The notes below the pieces were generated by a model that was given only the letters and a program-made list of their open reading frames with translations, ran no database searches and was not told the DNA's origin. A DNA stretch of 64,000 nucleotides from Terriglobus roseus (GTDB lineage Bacteria > Acidobacteriota > Terriglobia > Terriglobales > Acidobacteriaceae), in the NCBI RefSeq assembly GCF_900105625.1, contig NZ_FNSD01000001.1:806001-870000 (forward strand), written 5' to 3'. Both the position numbers and the translations under genes were made by a program. Numbering within the stretch: the first letter of the stretch is position 1; every line of letters begins with the position of its first letter. Positions 54,301 through 63,285 of the stretch are shown in pieces.

Positions 54301-54317
54301 TTGGCACTCGCATTGCT
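54301..54317 (+). promoter_or_regulatory. sigma-54-type promoter of the exopolysaccharide export operon
   Basis: TTGGCACTCGCATTGCT fits the consensus TTGGCAC-N5-TTGCW at every fixed position. It lies 38 bases before the start codon of the export gene, in the divergent space facing the exosortase. Confidence 0.85.
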
Positions 54318-54355
54318 CGCATCAGCCTTGCGATACAAGGAACGCCTAGGATCTC

Positions 54356-54982
54356 ATGAAGTTCTTTTATTCTCTGCCATGCATTTCGCTCTCCATCGCG
54401 GTAGGCCTGGCCACCGCGCAGCAAGTTCAACCCATCGTCCCTTCGCGATCGCACGACGCAGCTCCAACGACCGCTGCGCCCTCGCCAGCAATCGTTCCGG
54501 CCGCTGCGGGGTATCGCATCGGTACGGAGGACGCGTTGCAGGTGAGCGTCTGGAAAGAGCCCACGCTCTCCGGCCCCCTATCCGTACGCCCGGACGGCAT
54601 GATCTCCCTGCCGCTGGTTGGGGATGTGGAGGCAGCCGGCAAGACGCCGCAGGAGCTGTCGGACCTGATCCAGGACCGCCTGAAGAAGTTCATCCAGGAT
54701 CCCCTTGTGACCGTCGTGATCACCGCCGCGAACAGCCAGAAGATCTATGTGCTGGGTGAGGTGCTTCACGTCGGCCAGGTTCCGTTGACCAACGGCCTGT
54801 CCGTCCTGCAGGCGATCTCCGCCTCAGGTGGACTTTCGCCTTATGCGAACGCGAAGAAGATGTACATCCTTCGTGCGGAAGCGGGCAAGCAAATCAAGAT
54901 CCCCTTCGACTACCGGAAGATCCTCAAGGGTGAAGGCACTCCGCCGCAGCTTCTGGCCGGCGACACGATCGTGGTGCCCTAA
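54356..54982 (+). CDS. polysaccharide export protein (Wza/GumB-type) of PEP-CTERM locus
   Basis: Secreted outer-membrane export protein of 208 aa. A signal peptide (MKFFYSLPCISLSIAVGLATA) precedes the Poly_export domain (YRIGTEDALQVSVWKEPTLSG and VRPDGMISLPLVGDVEAAGK) and a SLBB domain (KIYVLGEVLHVGQVPLTNG and LQAISASGGLSPYAN). It forms the periplasmic/outer-membrane channel with the Wzz and kinase proteins. The cysteine at CISL does not form a clear lipobox. It is the first gene of a long plus-strand operon and overlaps the next by one base. Confidence 0.92.
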   Translation: MKFFYSLPCISLSIAVGLATAQQVQPIVPSRSHDAAPTTAAPSPAIVPAAAGYRIGTEDALQVSVWKEPTLSGPLSVRPDGMISLPLVGDVEAAGKTPQELSDLIQDRLKKFIQDPLVTVVITAANSQKIYVLGEVLHVGQVPLTNGLSVLQAISASGGLSPYANAKKMYILRAEAGKQIKIPFDYRKILKGEGTPPQLLAGDTIVVP

Positions 54983-56283
54983 TGAAGAAGACCCTACTGC
55001 TCTTCCCCGCGATGATGTCCGTCTCCTGCCTGAACGCAGCATATGCGCAGGCAGCACCCACCGTTACCGCGACCGTGTCAGCCCCGGGCACCGTACCGGG
55101 ACTCGCTTCTGCTCCGATCGCCGGCGAGTTCACTTACTCGCTTACGGCGTCCGAGTCCTACGTGACGGGCTACCAGGGCACGGACTCCGGCACCTCTACG
55201 AACCTGTCCGGCCAGGCGACATACGTCTCCAACAGCGAAACGCATCCGTTGAGCGTGCTGTACTCCGGCGGGTACTTCTTCGGCAACGGGAGTAACCTCA
55301 ACTCGTCGTCGTATCAGAATCTTGGCGTCTCGCAGATTCTGAACACGCGTCGCTGGCGCCTGGGCATCGCAGACACCATCACCTTTCTTCCGTCGTCGCC
55401 TCTGTATGGCGTCTCCGGCGTTCCCTTCTCGGGAGACATCGGCACAGTTCCCATCACAACAGGCCAGATCCCGACCGAGTCGATCCTGACGAACTACGGC
55501 GAGCAGGTCAGCAACACGGTGGGCGGCAGCGTCTCTCGTGACATTACGGGCAAGACATTTGCCGAGGGCTTTGGCTCTTATACCGTCCAGCGCTTTCTGC
55601 AGACAGGGTTGAACAACGACGATGTGACTGCCTCCGCGTCGCTGGGTCATCGCTTCAGTGCGCGTGATACCGCATCGGCCAGCTACACGTATTCGAACTA
55701 CAGCTTTGCCGGAACAGTCGCGGGCATTAACAACTTCGCCTTCACGGCCCACGGTGTCAGTGCCAGCTACAGCCACTCCTTCAACCGCAAGCTGAGCCTG
55801 CAGGTTTCGGCTGGTCCGGACTGGATCAGCAGCAATACTCCCGCGCTCATCCCGGATCGTGTTCTGTTTGCCAGTGCGGTGTCCCTTGGCTATGCGGGCC
55901 AGCGCACGCACGCGACGATCAGCTACAACCGCTCCCCCAACATCGGTTCCGGCGTATTGCTCGGAGCGCTGTCGGACAACATCAACCTGACGGCTCAGCA
56001 TACGTTTTCGCGTAACTGGAGTGGCGGTATCACGGCGAACTACGGCCGCGCTGCCGGTCTTGCCACCCTGGCGGGCGAAAATGTTCTGACAAACAGCTTC
56101 TACGGCGGCCTGCAGGCGACGCGGCGACTTGGTGAGAATTTCTCAGCCTTCGGCAGTTACAGCGCCGCGACCCAGACGACGGATGGGCTTGCGCTGACAC
56201 AAAACGCGTTCAATGGAACGGCGCACATTGTGACGGTCGGCCTTACCTTCTCTCCGCGATCGAAGCGCTTCGGACGGCCTTAA
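54982..56283 (+). CDS. outer-membrane beta-barrel protein of the exopolysaccharide operon
   Basis: Exported protein of 433 aa: signal peptide MKKTLLLFPAMMSVSCLNAA, then alternating beta strands rich in Ser, Thr, Tyr and Gly (FTYSLTASESYVTGY, YNRSPNIGSGVLLGALSDN). The strand-repeat organisation and the absence of a soluble domain suggest an outer-membrane barrel. Comparable proteins are seen in PEP-CTERM loci (the surface-exposed barrel next to the export protein). I do not recognise a specific function; a channel or secretion gate for exopolysaccharide is plausible. The start overlaps the export gene stop (TAATG). Confidence 0.78.
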   Translation: MKKTLLLFPAMMSVSCLNAAYAQAAPTVTATVSAPGTVPGLASAPIAGEFTYSLTASESYVTGYQGTDSGTSTNLSGQATYVSNSETHPLSVLYSGGYFFGNGSNLNSSSYQNLGVSQILNTRRWRLGIADTITFLPSSPLYGVSGVPFSGDIGTVPITTGQIPTESILTNYGEQVSNTVGGSVSRDITGKTFAEGFGSYTVQRFLQTGLNNDDVTASASLGHRFSARDTASASYTYSNYSFAGTVAGINNFAFTAHGVSASYSHSFNRKLSLQVSAGPDWISSNTPALIPDRVLFASAVSLGYAGQRTHATISYNRSPNIGSGVLLGALSDNINLTAQHTFSRNWSGGITANYGRAAGLATLAGENVLTNSFYGGLQATRRLGENFSAFGSYSAATQTTDGLALTQNAFNGTAHIVTVGLTFSPRSKRFGRP

Positions 56284-56291
56284 GGAAAAAC

Positions 56292-57803
56292 ATGCTTGGA
56301 CATCGTCCCCTGAAGTTGGAAGATTACGTTGCGATTCTGAAGCGGCGCGCGCTGTTCATCGCGGCGCCCGCAGTTCTGTTGCCGATTCTTGCATTGCTGT
56401 TCTCTGCCACAATTCCCCCGCAGTTTGTCTCGCAGACACTTGTGCTCATTGAGCAGCAGAAGGTTCCCGACGAGTATGTGAAGCCGGTGGTCTCGTCTGA
56501 CCTGGACCAGCGGCTTGCTTCCATGAAAGAGCAGATCCTCAGCCGTTCGCGCATCGAGCCAATCATTCAGCGTTTCAACCTGTATCCCGGTGCGTCCGCA
56601 GACGATCGACTTGATCGCGTTCGCAAGAACATTGACATCAAGCCCATTAAGTCAGAGATTGCCGGCGCAGGCGCCCTGCCGGGTTTCTTCATATCGTACC
56701 GCTCGTCCGATCCGCACACGGCACAGCAGGTATGTGGCGAGATCACATCCCTCTTCGTGAACGAAAATCTGCGCGCTCGCGAGCAGTCTGCGCAGGGAAC
56801 GACATCCTTCATTGAAAGCCAGCTTGCCTCGGCCAAGAGCAATCTTGACCAGCAGGATGCCAAGCTGGCCGAGTTCCAGCGCAAGTACATCGGTCGTCTG
56901 CCGGGTGAAGAGTCGACCAACCTGAACATGTTGAATAGCGTGAACTCGCAACTGGAAGCCGCTACGCAGGCGCTTTCCCAGTTGCAGCAGCAGAAGGCGT
57001 ACCAGGAATCGATGCTGACGCAGATGACGCACGAAGCGTCCCTCACGGCGCCCGTTGCGAGCAAGGCAGCCCCCGATGAGCGGCAGACACAGCTTGACGC
57101 TCTGCAGGCACAGGCCAACGAACTGAGCACACGCTACACGCCCGACTATCCCGACCTGATTTCGCTCCGCCGGAAGATCGCCGACCTGCGCCGCGAGATC
57201 AGTCGCTCCCCTTCCGCAGCAGCGGCGGCGGCAGCGCGCACGTCGGACTCCGCCGGCGTGCAGCAGATTCGCGCACAGATACAGGCGACGAACCAGGGCA
57301 TTGCGGCCAAGCAGTCAGAACAGATGCAGTTGCAGAGCGCCATCAACGGCTACCAGGGCCGTCTGCAGGCTTCTCCGCAGGTGGAAGAGCAATACAAGGC
57401 GTTGACGCGCGACTACCAGACTGCTCAGAAGTTCTACGACGAACTGCTGGCCAAGATGAACCAGTCGCAGATGGCAACCGACCTTGAGCATCGTCAGCAG
57501 GGAGAGCAGTTCCGCGTGATGGATGAGCCGAACCTGCCAAACAGCCCGGAATATCCGAAGCGCAGCCGTTTCCTGCTGGGCGGCCTTGCTGCCGGCCTGC
57601 TGCTTGGCCTTGGCGTTTCGGCATTCCTTGAGTACCGCAATACCGCAATTCAGAACGAGGATGACGTCTTCGCATTCACCAAGTTGCCCACGCTTGCCGT
57701 CATTGCGCGCGCCGCAAATGCGTCCGATGAAGAAGAAGTGAAGATACCTGCCTGGAAGTTCTGGCTGAATCAGAACGCCCCGCTGCCCGAGAAGAGGGGC
57801 TAG
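56292..57803 (+). CDS. chain-length determinant protein (Wzz/GumC-type)
   Basis: Inner-membrane polysaccharide co-polymerase of 503 aa. The N-terminal Wzz domain (LEDYVAILKRRALFIAAPAVL, helix 1) has the IEQQKVPDEYVKPVV region, then a long coiled-coil (about residues 170-380; SQLASAKSNLDQQDAKLAEFQRK). The second helix (FLLGGLAAGLLLGLGVSAF) carries the Pro-rich end (NLPNSPEYPKRSR). The kinase domain is absent and is supplied by a separate protein encoded two genes later. It governs polymer length and links the export protein with the kinase. Confidence 0.92.
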   Translation: MLGHRPLKLEDYVAILKRRALFIAAPAVLLPILALLFSATIPPQFVSQTLVLIEQQKVPDEYVKPVVSSDLDQRLASMKEQILSRSRIEPIIQRFNLYPGASADDRLDRVRKNIDIKPIKSEIAGAGALPGFFISYRSSDPHTAQQVCGEITSLFVNENLRAREQSAQGTTSFIESQLASAKSNLDQQDAKLAEFQRKYIGRLPGEESTNLNMLNSVNSQLEAATQALSQLQQQKAYQESMLTQMTHEASLTAPVASKAAPDERQTQLDALQAQANELSTRYTPDYPDLISLRRKIADLRREISRSPSAAAAAAARTSDSAGVQQIRAQIQATNQGIAAKQSEQMQLQSAINGYQGRLQASPQVEEQYKALTRDYQTAQKFYDELLAKMNQSQMATDLEHRQQGEQFRVMDEPNLPNSPEYPKRSRFLLGGLAAGLLLGLGVSAFLEYRNTAIQNEDDVFAFTKLPTLAVIARAANASDEEEVKIPAWKFWLNQNAPLPEKRG

Positions 57804-57806
57804 CGC

Positions 57807-58706
57807 ATGTATCGTGAGTTCTTCCAATTGGAAAAATATCCGTTTAACAACAGCCCTGATCCGGCGTTCCTTTGCATGCTGCCGCATGCACGCGAAGCGC
57901 TGGCGTGCCTCGAGTACGGCATCGCTGCAAGGAAGGGTTTTCTTGTGCTGCTGGGCGAAGTAGGCACTGGAAAGACGACCTTGCTGCGCAGCGCCATCAA
58001 CACACTGCGCGGGACGTCCGTCCATACTTCCTTCATCTTCAATCCGCGGCTTGAGATGCTTGAGTTCCTGGAGTTCATGCTCTCGGACTTTGGCCTGACG
58101 CCCGTCAATAAAACCAAGTCCGGCATGTTGCTGCAGTTGAACCGTTGGCTCGTCGATCGCTTTGCGGCCGGCGACACCTGCGTGCTGATTGTGGATGAGG
58201 CACAGTCTCTTTCCACAGAGCTGCTCGAAGAAATTCGACTGCTGACCAATCTCGAAACGGACACACAGAAGCTGCTCCAGATCGTTCTCTCAGGGCAGCC
58301 TGAGCTCGAGTCGACACTGCGGGATCCCGGACTGCGGCAGCTACGGCAGCGGATTGCGCTATGGTGCAGAACGCAGCCGCTCACGCGGGAGCAGACCGGC
58401 GAGTACATGCAGCAACGATTGACCATTGCCGGCGCGAAGGAAGCGATCTTCCTGCCGGACGCCATCGACACGGTGCATCAGTTCAGCCGCGGCATCCCAC
58501 GGCTGATCAACCTGCTGTGCGAACACTCGATCATCCTTGCGTACGTCGAGCGTCTGAAGCAGATTCCCGGATCGCTTGTATATGCCGTTGCCGCCGATCT
58601 TGATCTGGGCGACGACAGCGCGACATCACTGACCATGACAGGCGGGCCCCGGCGAACCGAACAGATTACCGCGGCTGCACGGCCGGATGAAAAGGAACGC
58701 TTATGA
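57807..58706 (+). CDS. ExeA-like AAA ATPase of the PEP-CTERM locus
   Basis: Cytoplasmic ATPase of 299 aa in the general-secretion ExeA/GspA-like AAA group, recurrent in PEP-CTERM loci. The Walker A motif is GEVGTGKT (residues 50-57), the Walker B is CVLIVDEAQ (125-133) and ARTQPLTREQTGEYMQQRL marks the sensor region. It starts MYREFFQLEKYPFNNSPDPAF, the usual N-terminus. It probably powers assembly or secretion of the exopolysaccharide machine. It begins three bases after the Wzz stop and overlaps the kinase gene by four. Confidence 0.92.
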   Translation: MYREFFQLEKYPFNNSPDPAFLCMLPHAREALACLEYGIAARKGFLVLLGEVGTGKTTLLRSAINTLRGTSVHTSFIFNPRLEMLEFLEFMLSDFGLTPVNKTKSGMLLQLNRWLVDRFAAGDTCVLIVDEAQSLSTELLEEIRLLTNLETDTQKLLQIVLSGQPELESTLRDPGLRQLRQRIALWCRTQPLTREQTGEYMQQRLTIAGAKEAIFLPDAIDTVHQFSRGIPRLINLLCEHSIILAYVERLKQIPGSLVYAVAADLDLGDDSATSLTMTGGPRRTEQITAAARPDEKERL

Positions 58707-59638
58707 GCAAGATCTACGAGGCGTTGCTGCGCGCAGAGTGGGAGCGACTGACTCCCGAGGAACAAAAAGAGTACGACCTCAACCCCGATGCATTCCCAAG
58801 CATTGCATCCATCATGGGTCGCACGGAAACCTCTGCATCGATTGGTTCGATGACAGACGAAGCACAAGCGGTGCTTGAGCACCACCGTGCCTCACGCCCG
58901 CTTGGTAATGTTCGCCGAGCCACCTGGAAGCCCGATCTCGAGAAATTGCCGGCGTTGCAAAGCCGCAGTGCTTTCACGGAACAATTCCGCAGCCTTCGAT
59001 CGCGGCTGTATGAGTACCGCGGCTTTAACAAGCTGAAGACGGTGCTGGTCAGCAGTGGCATGCCGAAGGAAGGCAAAACGTTCGTTGCGGCGAATCTCGC
59101 CCTGAGTCTTGCACGGTATAAGAACAACCGCGTGTTGCTGATTGATGGAGATCTGCGTCGGAACTCTCTGCACACGCTGCTCGGCTGCTCGGCGTCACCT
59201 GGCCTGTCGACCTACCTGAGCGGAGACGCAACCGCGCTTGAGGTCATGCAGCGGTCTGACCTGGAGCCGGAACCGGACTCTGAACATCCGCCGGTGTTGA
59301 GCGCTCTCACTTTCATCGCAGGTGGAGCTGGCGGAGACGCGGCTGCCGATCTCTCCGGCAACTCGCGCTTCGCGGAACTGATTCGCTTCGTGTCGCCACA
59401 CTTCGACTGGATCATCGTGGACTCGTCGCCGGTGAATGTTGTGTCGGACGCTGTGAACCTGGCACCTGCCTGCGACGGAGTGTTGCTGGTGGTACGCGGC
59501 GGACAGACGCCTTACGAAAGCGCGCAGCGTGCGCAGAAAGAATTCGCCACGGCCAATCTTCTCGGCGTTGTGTTGAACGGCGTTGAGAACGTACCTCATC
59601 AGGCCTACTACGGCTACGGAACGGAGCCAGAGAAGTAG
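58703..59638 (+). CDS. tyrosine autokinase (CpsD/CapB-like BY-kinase)
   Basis: Soluble bacterial tyrosine kinase of 311 aa with the deviant Walker A (SGMPKEGKTFVAANLA, residues 118-133), Walker A' (VLLIDGDLRR) and Walker B (FDWIIVDSSPV). The C-terminal tail, VPHQAYYGYGTE, carries three tyrosines in YYGY as autophosphorylation sites. The N-terminal 90 residues (SKIYEALLRAEWERLT) are the locus-specific adaptor seen in XrtA-linked kinases. Phosphorylation controls Wzz assembly and chain length. It overlaps the ATPase gene and directly abuts the sugar transferase gene. Confidence 0.92.
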   Translation: MSKIYEALLRAEWERLTPEEQKEYDLNPDAFPSIASIMGRTETSASIGSMTDEAQAVLEHHRASRPLGNVRRATWKPDLEKLPALQSRSAFTEQFRSLRSRLYEYRGFNKLKTVLVSSGMPKEGKTFVAANLALSLARYKNNRVLLIDGDLRRNSLHTLLGCSASPGLSTYLSGDATALEVMQRSDLEPEPDSEHPPVLSALTFIAGGAGGDAAADLSGNSRFAELIRFVSPHFDWIIVDSSPVNVVSDAVNLAPACDGVLLVVRGGQTPYESAQRAQKEFATANLLGVVLNGVENVPHQAYYGYGTEPEK

Positions 59639-61003
59639 ATGATCCGGTTCCTAAACGTCTATTACCCAACGCGCTCGGTTCTACAACTTCTCTCCGAGGC
59701 CTTCATCATCTGCTGCTGCTACCTTGCAGCGGCTTCGCTGGTGCTGCGTTCCGACACCATCAAGGTACTGACGTACGAACACAACCTGGCCAAGGTCTTC
59801 GCCCTGACGCTCGTGACTGTCGTCATCGCGTACTACTGCGACCTGTATGAGCCCCAACTGATCTCGGGTCCTGGTGAGATCCACCTCCGCATCTTGCTTG
59901 TGCTGGGCCTTGTAAGTTTTCTGGCTTCGGCTGTTCTGTATGTCTTCCCTTCCTTCGGGATTGCGCGCTACATCACGTCTGCGGGCATCATTCTGATCGC
60001 CTTCGCCCTCATTGTCTGGCGGCAGGTGTTTGAGTGGATGCAGGAACGCGAGATGTTTCGGGAGCGCGTCGTCATCTTTGGCAACGGCCCCTACGCCGAA
60101 GGCCTGGCGAGCCTGATCAGCAGCCGCCGCGACGTTGGCATGGAGCTGGTGCAACCCACCGATGCCAACGGCGATCCGGTCACTGCGAACCACATCGTGG
60201 AATGGATCGAGGCTTATCAAAAGCCGATTCATCGCATCGTCGTTGCAATGGAAGACCGCCGCGGCGGGCTTCCGGTCGATGACCTGCTGGCGGTGCGCTT
60301 TCGTGGCATACAGATCGAAGAAGCAAGCGCGCTGTATGAGCGGCTATCCGGCAAGATTGAACTCAGCAGCCTGAGGCCCAGCAGCTTTCTATATGGCGGA
60401 GGATTCCGCATTCAGCCATCGCAACTGGTTACCCGGCGTCTTGCCTCGATCCTTGCGGCAGGCCTTGGACTGCTGATCTTCGCACCGTTCTTCCCGCTGG
60501 TCGTCCTGCTCGTCAAGTTGTCCTCGCCAGGGCCCATCTTCTTCCGACAGGTCCGCGTGGGTGAAGCTGGCCGGAACTTCTATGTGTACAAGTTCCGCAG
60601 CATGCGGACGGATGCAGAGAAGGGCGGCGCACGATGGGCGAGCAAGAACGATCCTCGCGTCACAAAAGTCGGCATGCTCATGCGCAAGACGCGCATCGAT
60701 GAAGTGCCGCAGCTATGGAATGTCCTGCGCGGCGACATGGGTTTCGTTGGTCCCAGGCCGGAGCGTCCCGAGTTTGTGCCATGGCTGGCGGAGCAATTGC
60801 CGTATTACAACCTGCGGCACCTGATTCGTCCGGGACTCACCGGCTGGGCGCAGGTGCGCTACGGTTACGGCGCCACGCTGGAAGAGAGCCGCGAGAAACT
60901 GCAGTATGACCTGTACTACGTAAAGCACTCATCCCTTGGCCTTGATTTGCTGATCATGTTTGAGACGATCAAGATCATCCTTCGCCGCCGGGGCGCGCAG
61001 TGA
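59639..61003 (+). CDS. undecaprenyl-phosphate sugar phosphotransferase (priming enzyme)
   Basis: Polyprenyl glycosylphosphotransferase of 454 aa that starts the repeat unit on undecaprenyl phosphate. The N-terminal half has four hydrophobic helices ([19 protein letters not shown] and others). The C-terminal catalytic domain has a helix, then [58 protein letters not shown] and [25 protein letters not shown], characteristic of the EpsB/WbaP group. The sugar is probably glucose or a galactose-type hexose but cannot be read from sequence. No gap separates it from the kinase gene. Confidence 0.92.
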   Translation: MIRFLNVYYPTRSVLQLLSEAFIICCCYLAAASLVLRSDTIKVLTYEHNLAKVFALTLVTVVIAYYCDLYEPQLISGPGEIHLRILLVLGLVSFLASAVLYVFPSFGIARYITSAGIILIAFALIVWRQVFEWMQEREMFRERVVIFGNGPYAEGLASLISSRRDVGMELVQPTDANGDPVTANHIVEWIEAYQKPIHRIVVAMEDRRGGLPVDDLLAVRFRGIQIEEASALYERLSGKIELSSLRPSSFLYGGGFRIQPSQLVTRRLASILAAGLGLLIFAPFFPLVVLLVKLSSPGPIFFRQVRVGEAGRNFYVYKFRSMRTDAEKGGARWASKNDPRVTKVGMLMRKTRIDEVPQLWNVLRGDMGFVGPRPERPEFVPWLAEQLPYYNLRHLIRPGLTGWAQVRYGYGATLEESREKLQYDLYYVKHSSLGLDLLIMFETIKIILRRRGAQ

Positions 61004-62160
61004 AAGCGCTGTTCTTCGTATCCATCGCGATCGTGCTGTACACCTATGCCGGTTACCCGTTGCTGATGGCGCTGATCGCGTGGCTGCGACCGAAGCCATG
61101 GGTGAACTCCACGGAGCCGCGGTCAGCGAGTGTGATTCTGCCGATCCACAATGGCCACTCGCTGCTGCCGTGGAAGCTTCATAGCCTGCTGGCGATGGAT
61201 CCAGCCGTTGTCAAAGAGATCATCATTGTTCTCGACGGCTGTACGGATGGTTCCGCCGAATGGCTGGCATACATTACCGATCCGCGGCTTCGCACCGTGG
61301 TGATGGAAGAACAGGGTGGCAAGGCGGCTGCGCTGGGCCGCGGCATGTCGCTGGCAACGGCCGAGCTGCTGCTGTTCATCGATATCCGACCTGAGGTCAC
61401 CGAGTCTGCGATTCGGCAATTGACCAGCAATTTCGCGGACCCGACCGTCGGTTGTGCCGTGGGCGAGTTGCGCGTCCGTATCGATTCCGCACATGGCGAA
61501 GGAACATCCGCCATTGGTGGCCTGTACTGGAAGTACGAGCAGTGGATTCGCAACTCAGAAGCCGCGTATGACTCTCCTGTCGGTGTCTACGGCGGCTTCT
61601 ACGCGATTCGTCGAACTCTCGCTTCCAACCCTCCGGAGGGTCTCATCCTCGATGATATGTTCCAGCCGCTGAATGTCATCCGGCAGGGCTATCGTAGCGT
61701 CGTGGATCAGGAGGCGCTGGTGTACGATCGCTGGCCCAGCACGGCTGCTGGAGAGTTCCAGCGCAAGGTGCGCACGCTTGCGGGGAACTTCCAACTGGTG
61801 GCTGAGAATCCGTGGATCCTCTCGACGGAGAACCGCGTGCTCTTCCAGCTCGCCTCTCACAAACTGCTTCGCCTGATTGTTCCCTACTGCCTGACGGCCA
61901 TGTTCGTCAGCGCAGCCTGGCTCGCGCCGCACTCCTCCGCGTGGTTCGGTGTTGCGTGTGTCCAGACCTTGTTGTTGTTGGTGGCGCTGCTCGGCCTGCG
62001 TATGCAGGTGCCGCTCATCGGCAAGGCGGCGTCCGCACTGAGCGCTCTGCTGCTGTTGAATGCCGCGGCTGTCTGGGCACTGTGGACGTTCGCCTTCACG
62101 CCCGGGCCGCTCTGGAAGATCTGGCGACCCACTCCTGTCCAGCAGGAACCCGCAGGTTAG
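61000..62160 (+). CDS. family 2 glycosyltransferase, membrane-associated
   Basis: GT-A enzyme of 386 aa. After an N-terminal helix (FFVSIAIVLYTYAGYPLLMAL) it has VILPIHNGHSLLPWKLHSLLA, KEIIIVLDGCTDGSAEWL and FIDIRPEVTESAI in place of the DxD, then a GGFYAIRRTL acceptor region and three C-terminal hydrophobic helices. The topology resembles GT2 synthases that add a sugar at the membrane surface. GTG start overlaps the phosphotransferase stop by four bases. The convergent GT4 gene overlaps its 3' end by four bases. Confidence 0.85.
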   Translation: MKALFFVSIAIVLYTYAGYPLLMALIAWLRPKPWVNSTEPRSASVILPIHNGHSLLPWKLHSLLAMDPAVVKEIIIVLDGCTDGSAEWLAYITDPRLRTVVMEEQGGKAAALGRGMSLATAELLLFIDIRPEVTESAIRQLTSNFADPTVGCAVGELRVRIDSAHGEGTSAIGGLYWKYEQWIRNSEAAYDSPVGVYGGFYAIRRTLASNPPEGLILDDMFQPLNVIRQGYRSVVDQEALVYDRWPSTAAGEFQRKVRTLAGNFQLVAENPWILSTENRVLFQLASHKLLRLIVPYCLTAMFVSAAWLAPHSSAWFGVACVQTLLLLVALLGLRMQVPLIGKAASALSALLLLNAAAVWALWTFAFTPGPLWKIWRPTPVQQEPAG

Positions 62161-63239
62161 GCTGAAAGAGAGCGCTTGCCGGTGCGGTACAGCCTGGCAT
62201 ATGCGGCTTCCATGCATTCCAGGGTAAATTCACGCTCGTAGGTTTCTCGCGCGTTCCTGCTGAGCTCTTCCCGCAGCGCTGGATCCTGCATGATCCGAAG
62301 AATCGACTCGGCCATGGCCTTCGCATCACCGACAGGCGATATCAGTCCACCGTGTGAAAGAGCAAGAATCTCCTGCATGCCACCCACCGCAGTCACCACC
62401 AAGGGAAGTCCAAGCGACATGCCCTGCAGCAAGGACATGGGAAGCCCTTCCGAAGTGGAGGACATTGCAATGGCATCGGCCGCGCTGAAGAAGCGATCGG
62501 TACCTACCTGCTGCCCCCAGAAGGTGACGACATCAGACAGGTTCAATTCACGAGAGAGAGTCTCCAGAGAGGCACGGACCGGTCCATCCCCGACGATGGA
62601 GAGTCGCAGGCGCGGATCGACCTGATGTGCGAGCGCGACGGCCTTTAGCAGCGTGCCCAGATCCTTGATGGCGGCCACCCTCCCCACGAACAGCAAGCGG
62701 AAGATCCCATCCTGTCGCAGATCGGAAGGAGCATGCTGGACGGCTGAAGCTCCGTTGTAGACACGGACGATTCGATCAACGCGTGCCAGGGGGGTTCCAC
62801 GAAGATTCGTGCAGGTGATGTCGCAGATGCCGACGACCCAATCCAGGCATCTCGAGATGATGTTGAACTTAATCTCAGCCGCAGTGTCATACGGAGGGGA
62901 AACCAGGCTATGCCGCGTGGCCAGAACACATGCCGCTCCGGAAAGCCGGGCGCCCAGGGCAGCCTGAAGCGTCGGCGCGGGATTATGACAGTGAACGACG
63001 TCAGGCCGCATGACACGAAAGAGGCGCAGATAACGCAACACCGTTTTTGCGGGATGCGCCTCGCCCATTACATGAATGTTGATACCTTCCTCAAGAAGTC
63101 TTTCTCCTAGTATTCCCAGCGTGCTGTAGGCGCATACTGTTACATCGTGACCTTTTTTGCGCTGCAAGCGGCTGAGCTGCGCAACCAACATCTCGGCTCC
63201 GCCCATCTCCATGCTGTAAACAACGTGCACGATCTTCAT
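62157..63239 (-). CDS. GT4 glycosyltransferase
   Basis: Cytoplasmic GT-B enzyme of 360 aa. The N-terminal domain (MKIVHVVYSMEMGGAEMLVAQ) contains the Gly-rich acceptor loop, and the C-terminal donor domain has LLFVGRVAAIKDLGTLLKAV, VVTFWGQQVGTDRFFSAADAIA and SSTSEGLPMSLLQGMSLGLPLVVT, giving the E-x7-E motif. It probably adds a sugar of the exopolysaccharide repeat. It reads opposite to the operon, overlapping the plus-strand GT2 gene at their 3' ends by four bases, so transcriptional interference is possible. Confidence 0.9.
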   Translation of the reverse strand: MKIVHVVYSMEMGGAEMLVAQLSRLQRKKGHDVTVCAYSTLGILGERLLEEGINIHVMGEAHPAKTVLRYLRLFRVMRPDVVHCHNPAPTLQAALGARLSGAACVLATRHSLVSPPYDTAAEIKFNIISRCLDWVVGICDITCTNLRGTPLARVDRIVRVYNGASAVQHAPSDLRQDGIFRLLFVGRVAAIKDLGTLLKAVALAHQVDPRLRLSIVGDGPVRASLETLSRELNLSDVVTFWGQQVGTDRFFSAADAIAMSSTSEGLPMSLLQGMSLGLPLVVTAVGGMQEILALSHGGLISPVGDAKAMAESILRIMQDPALREELSRNARETYEREFTLECMEAAYARLYRTGKRSLSA

Positions 63240-63285
63240 CCGTAATCAAACGATACGCGATGGAGACGATGCCACTGGATAAGCG

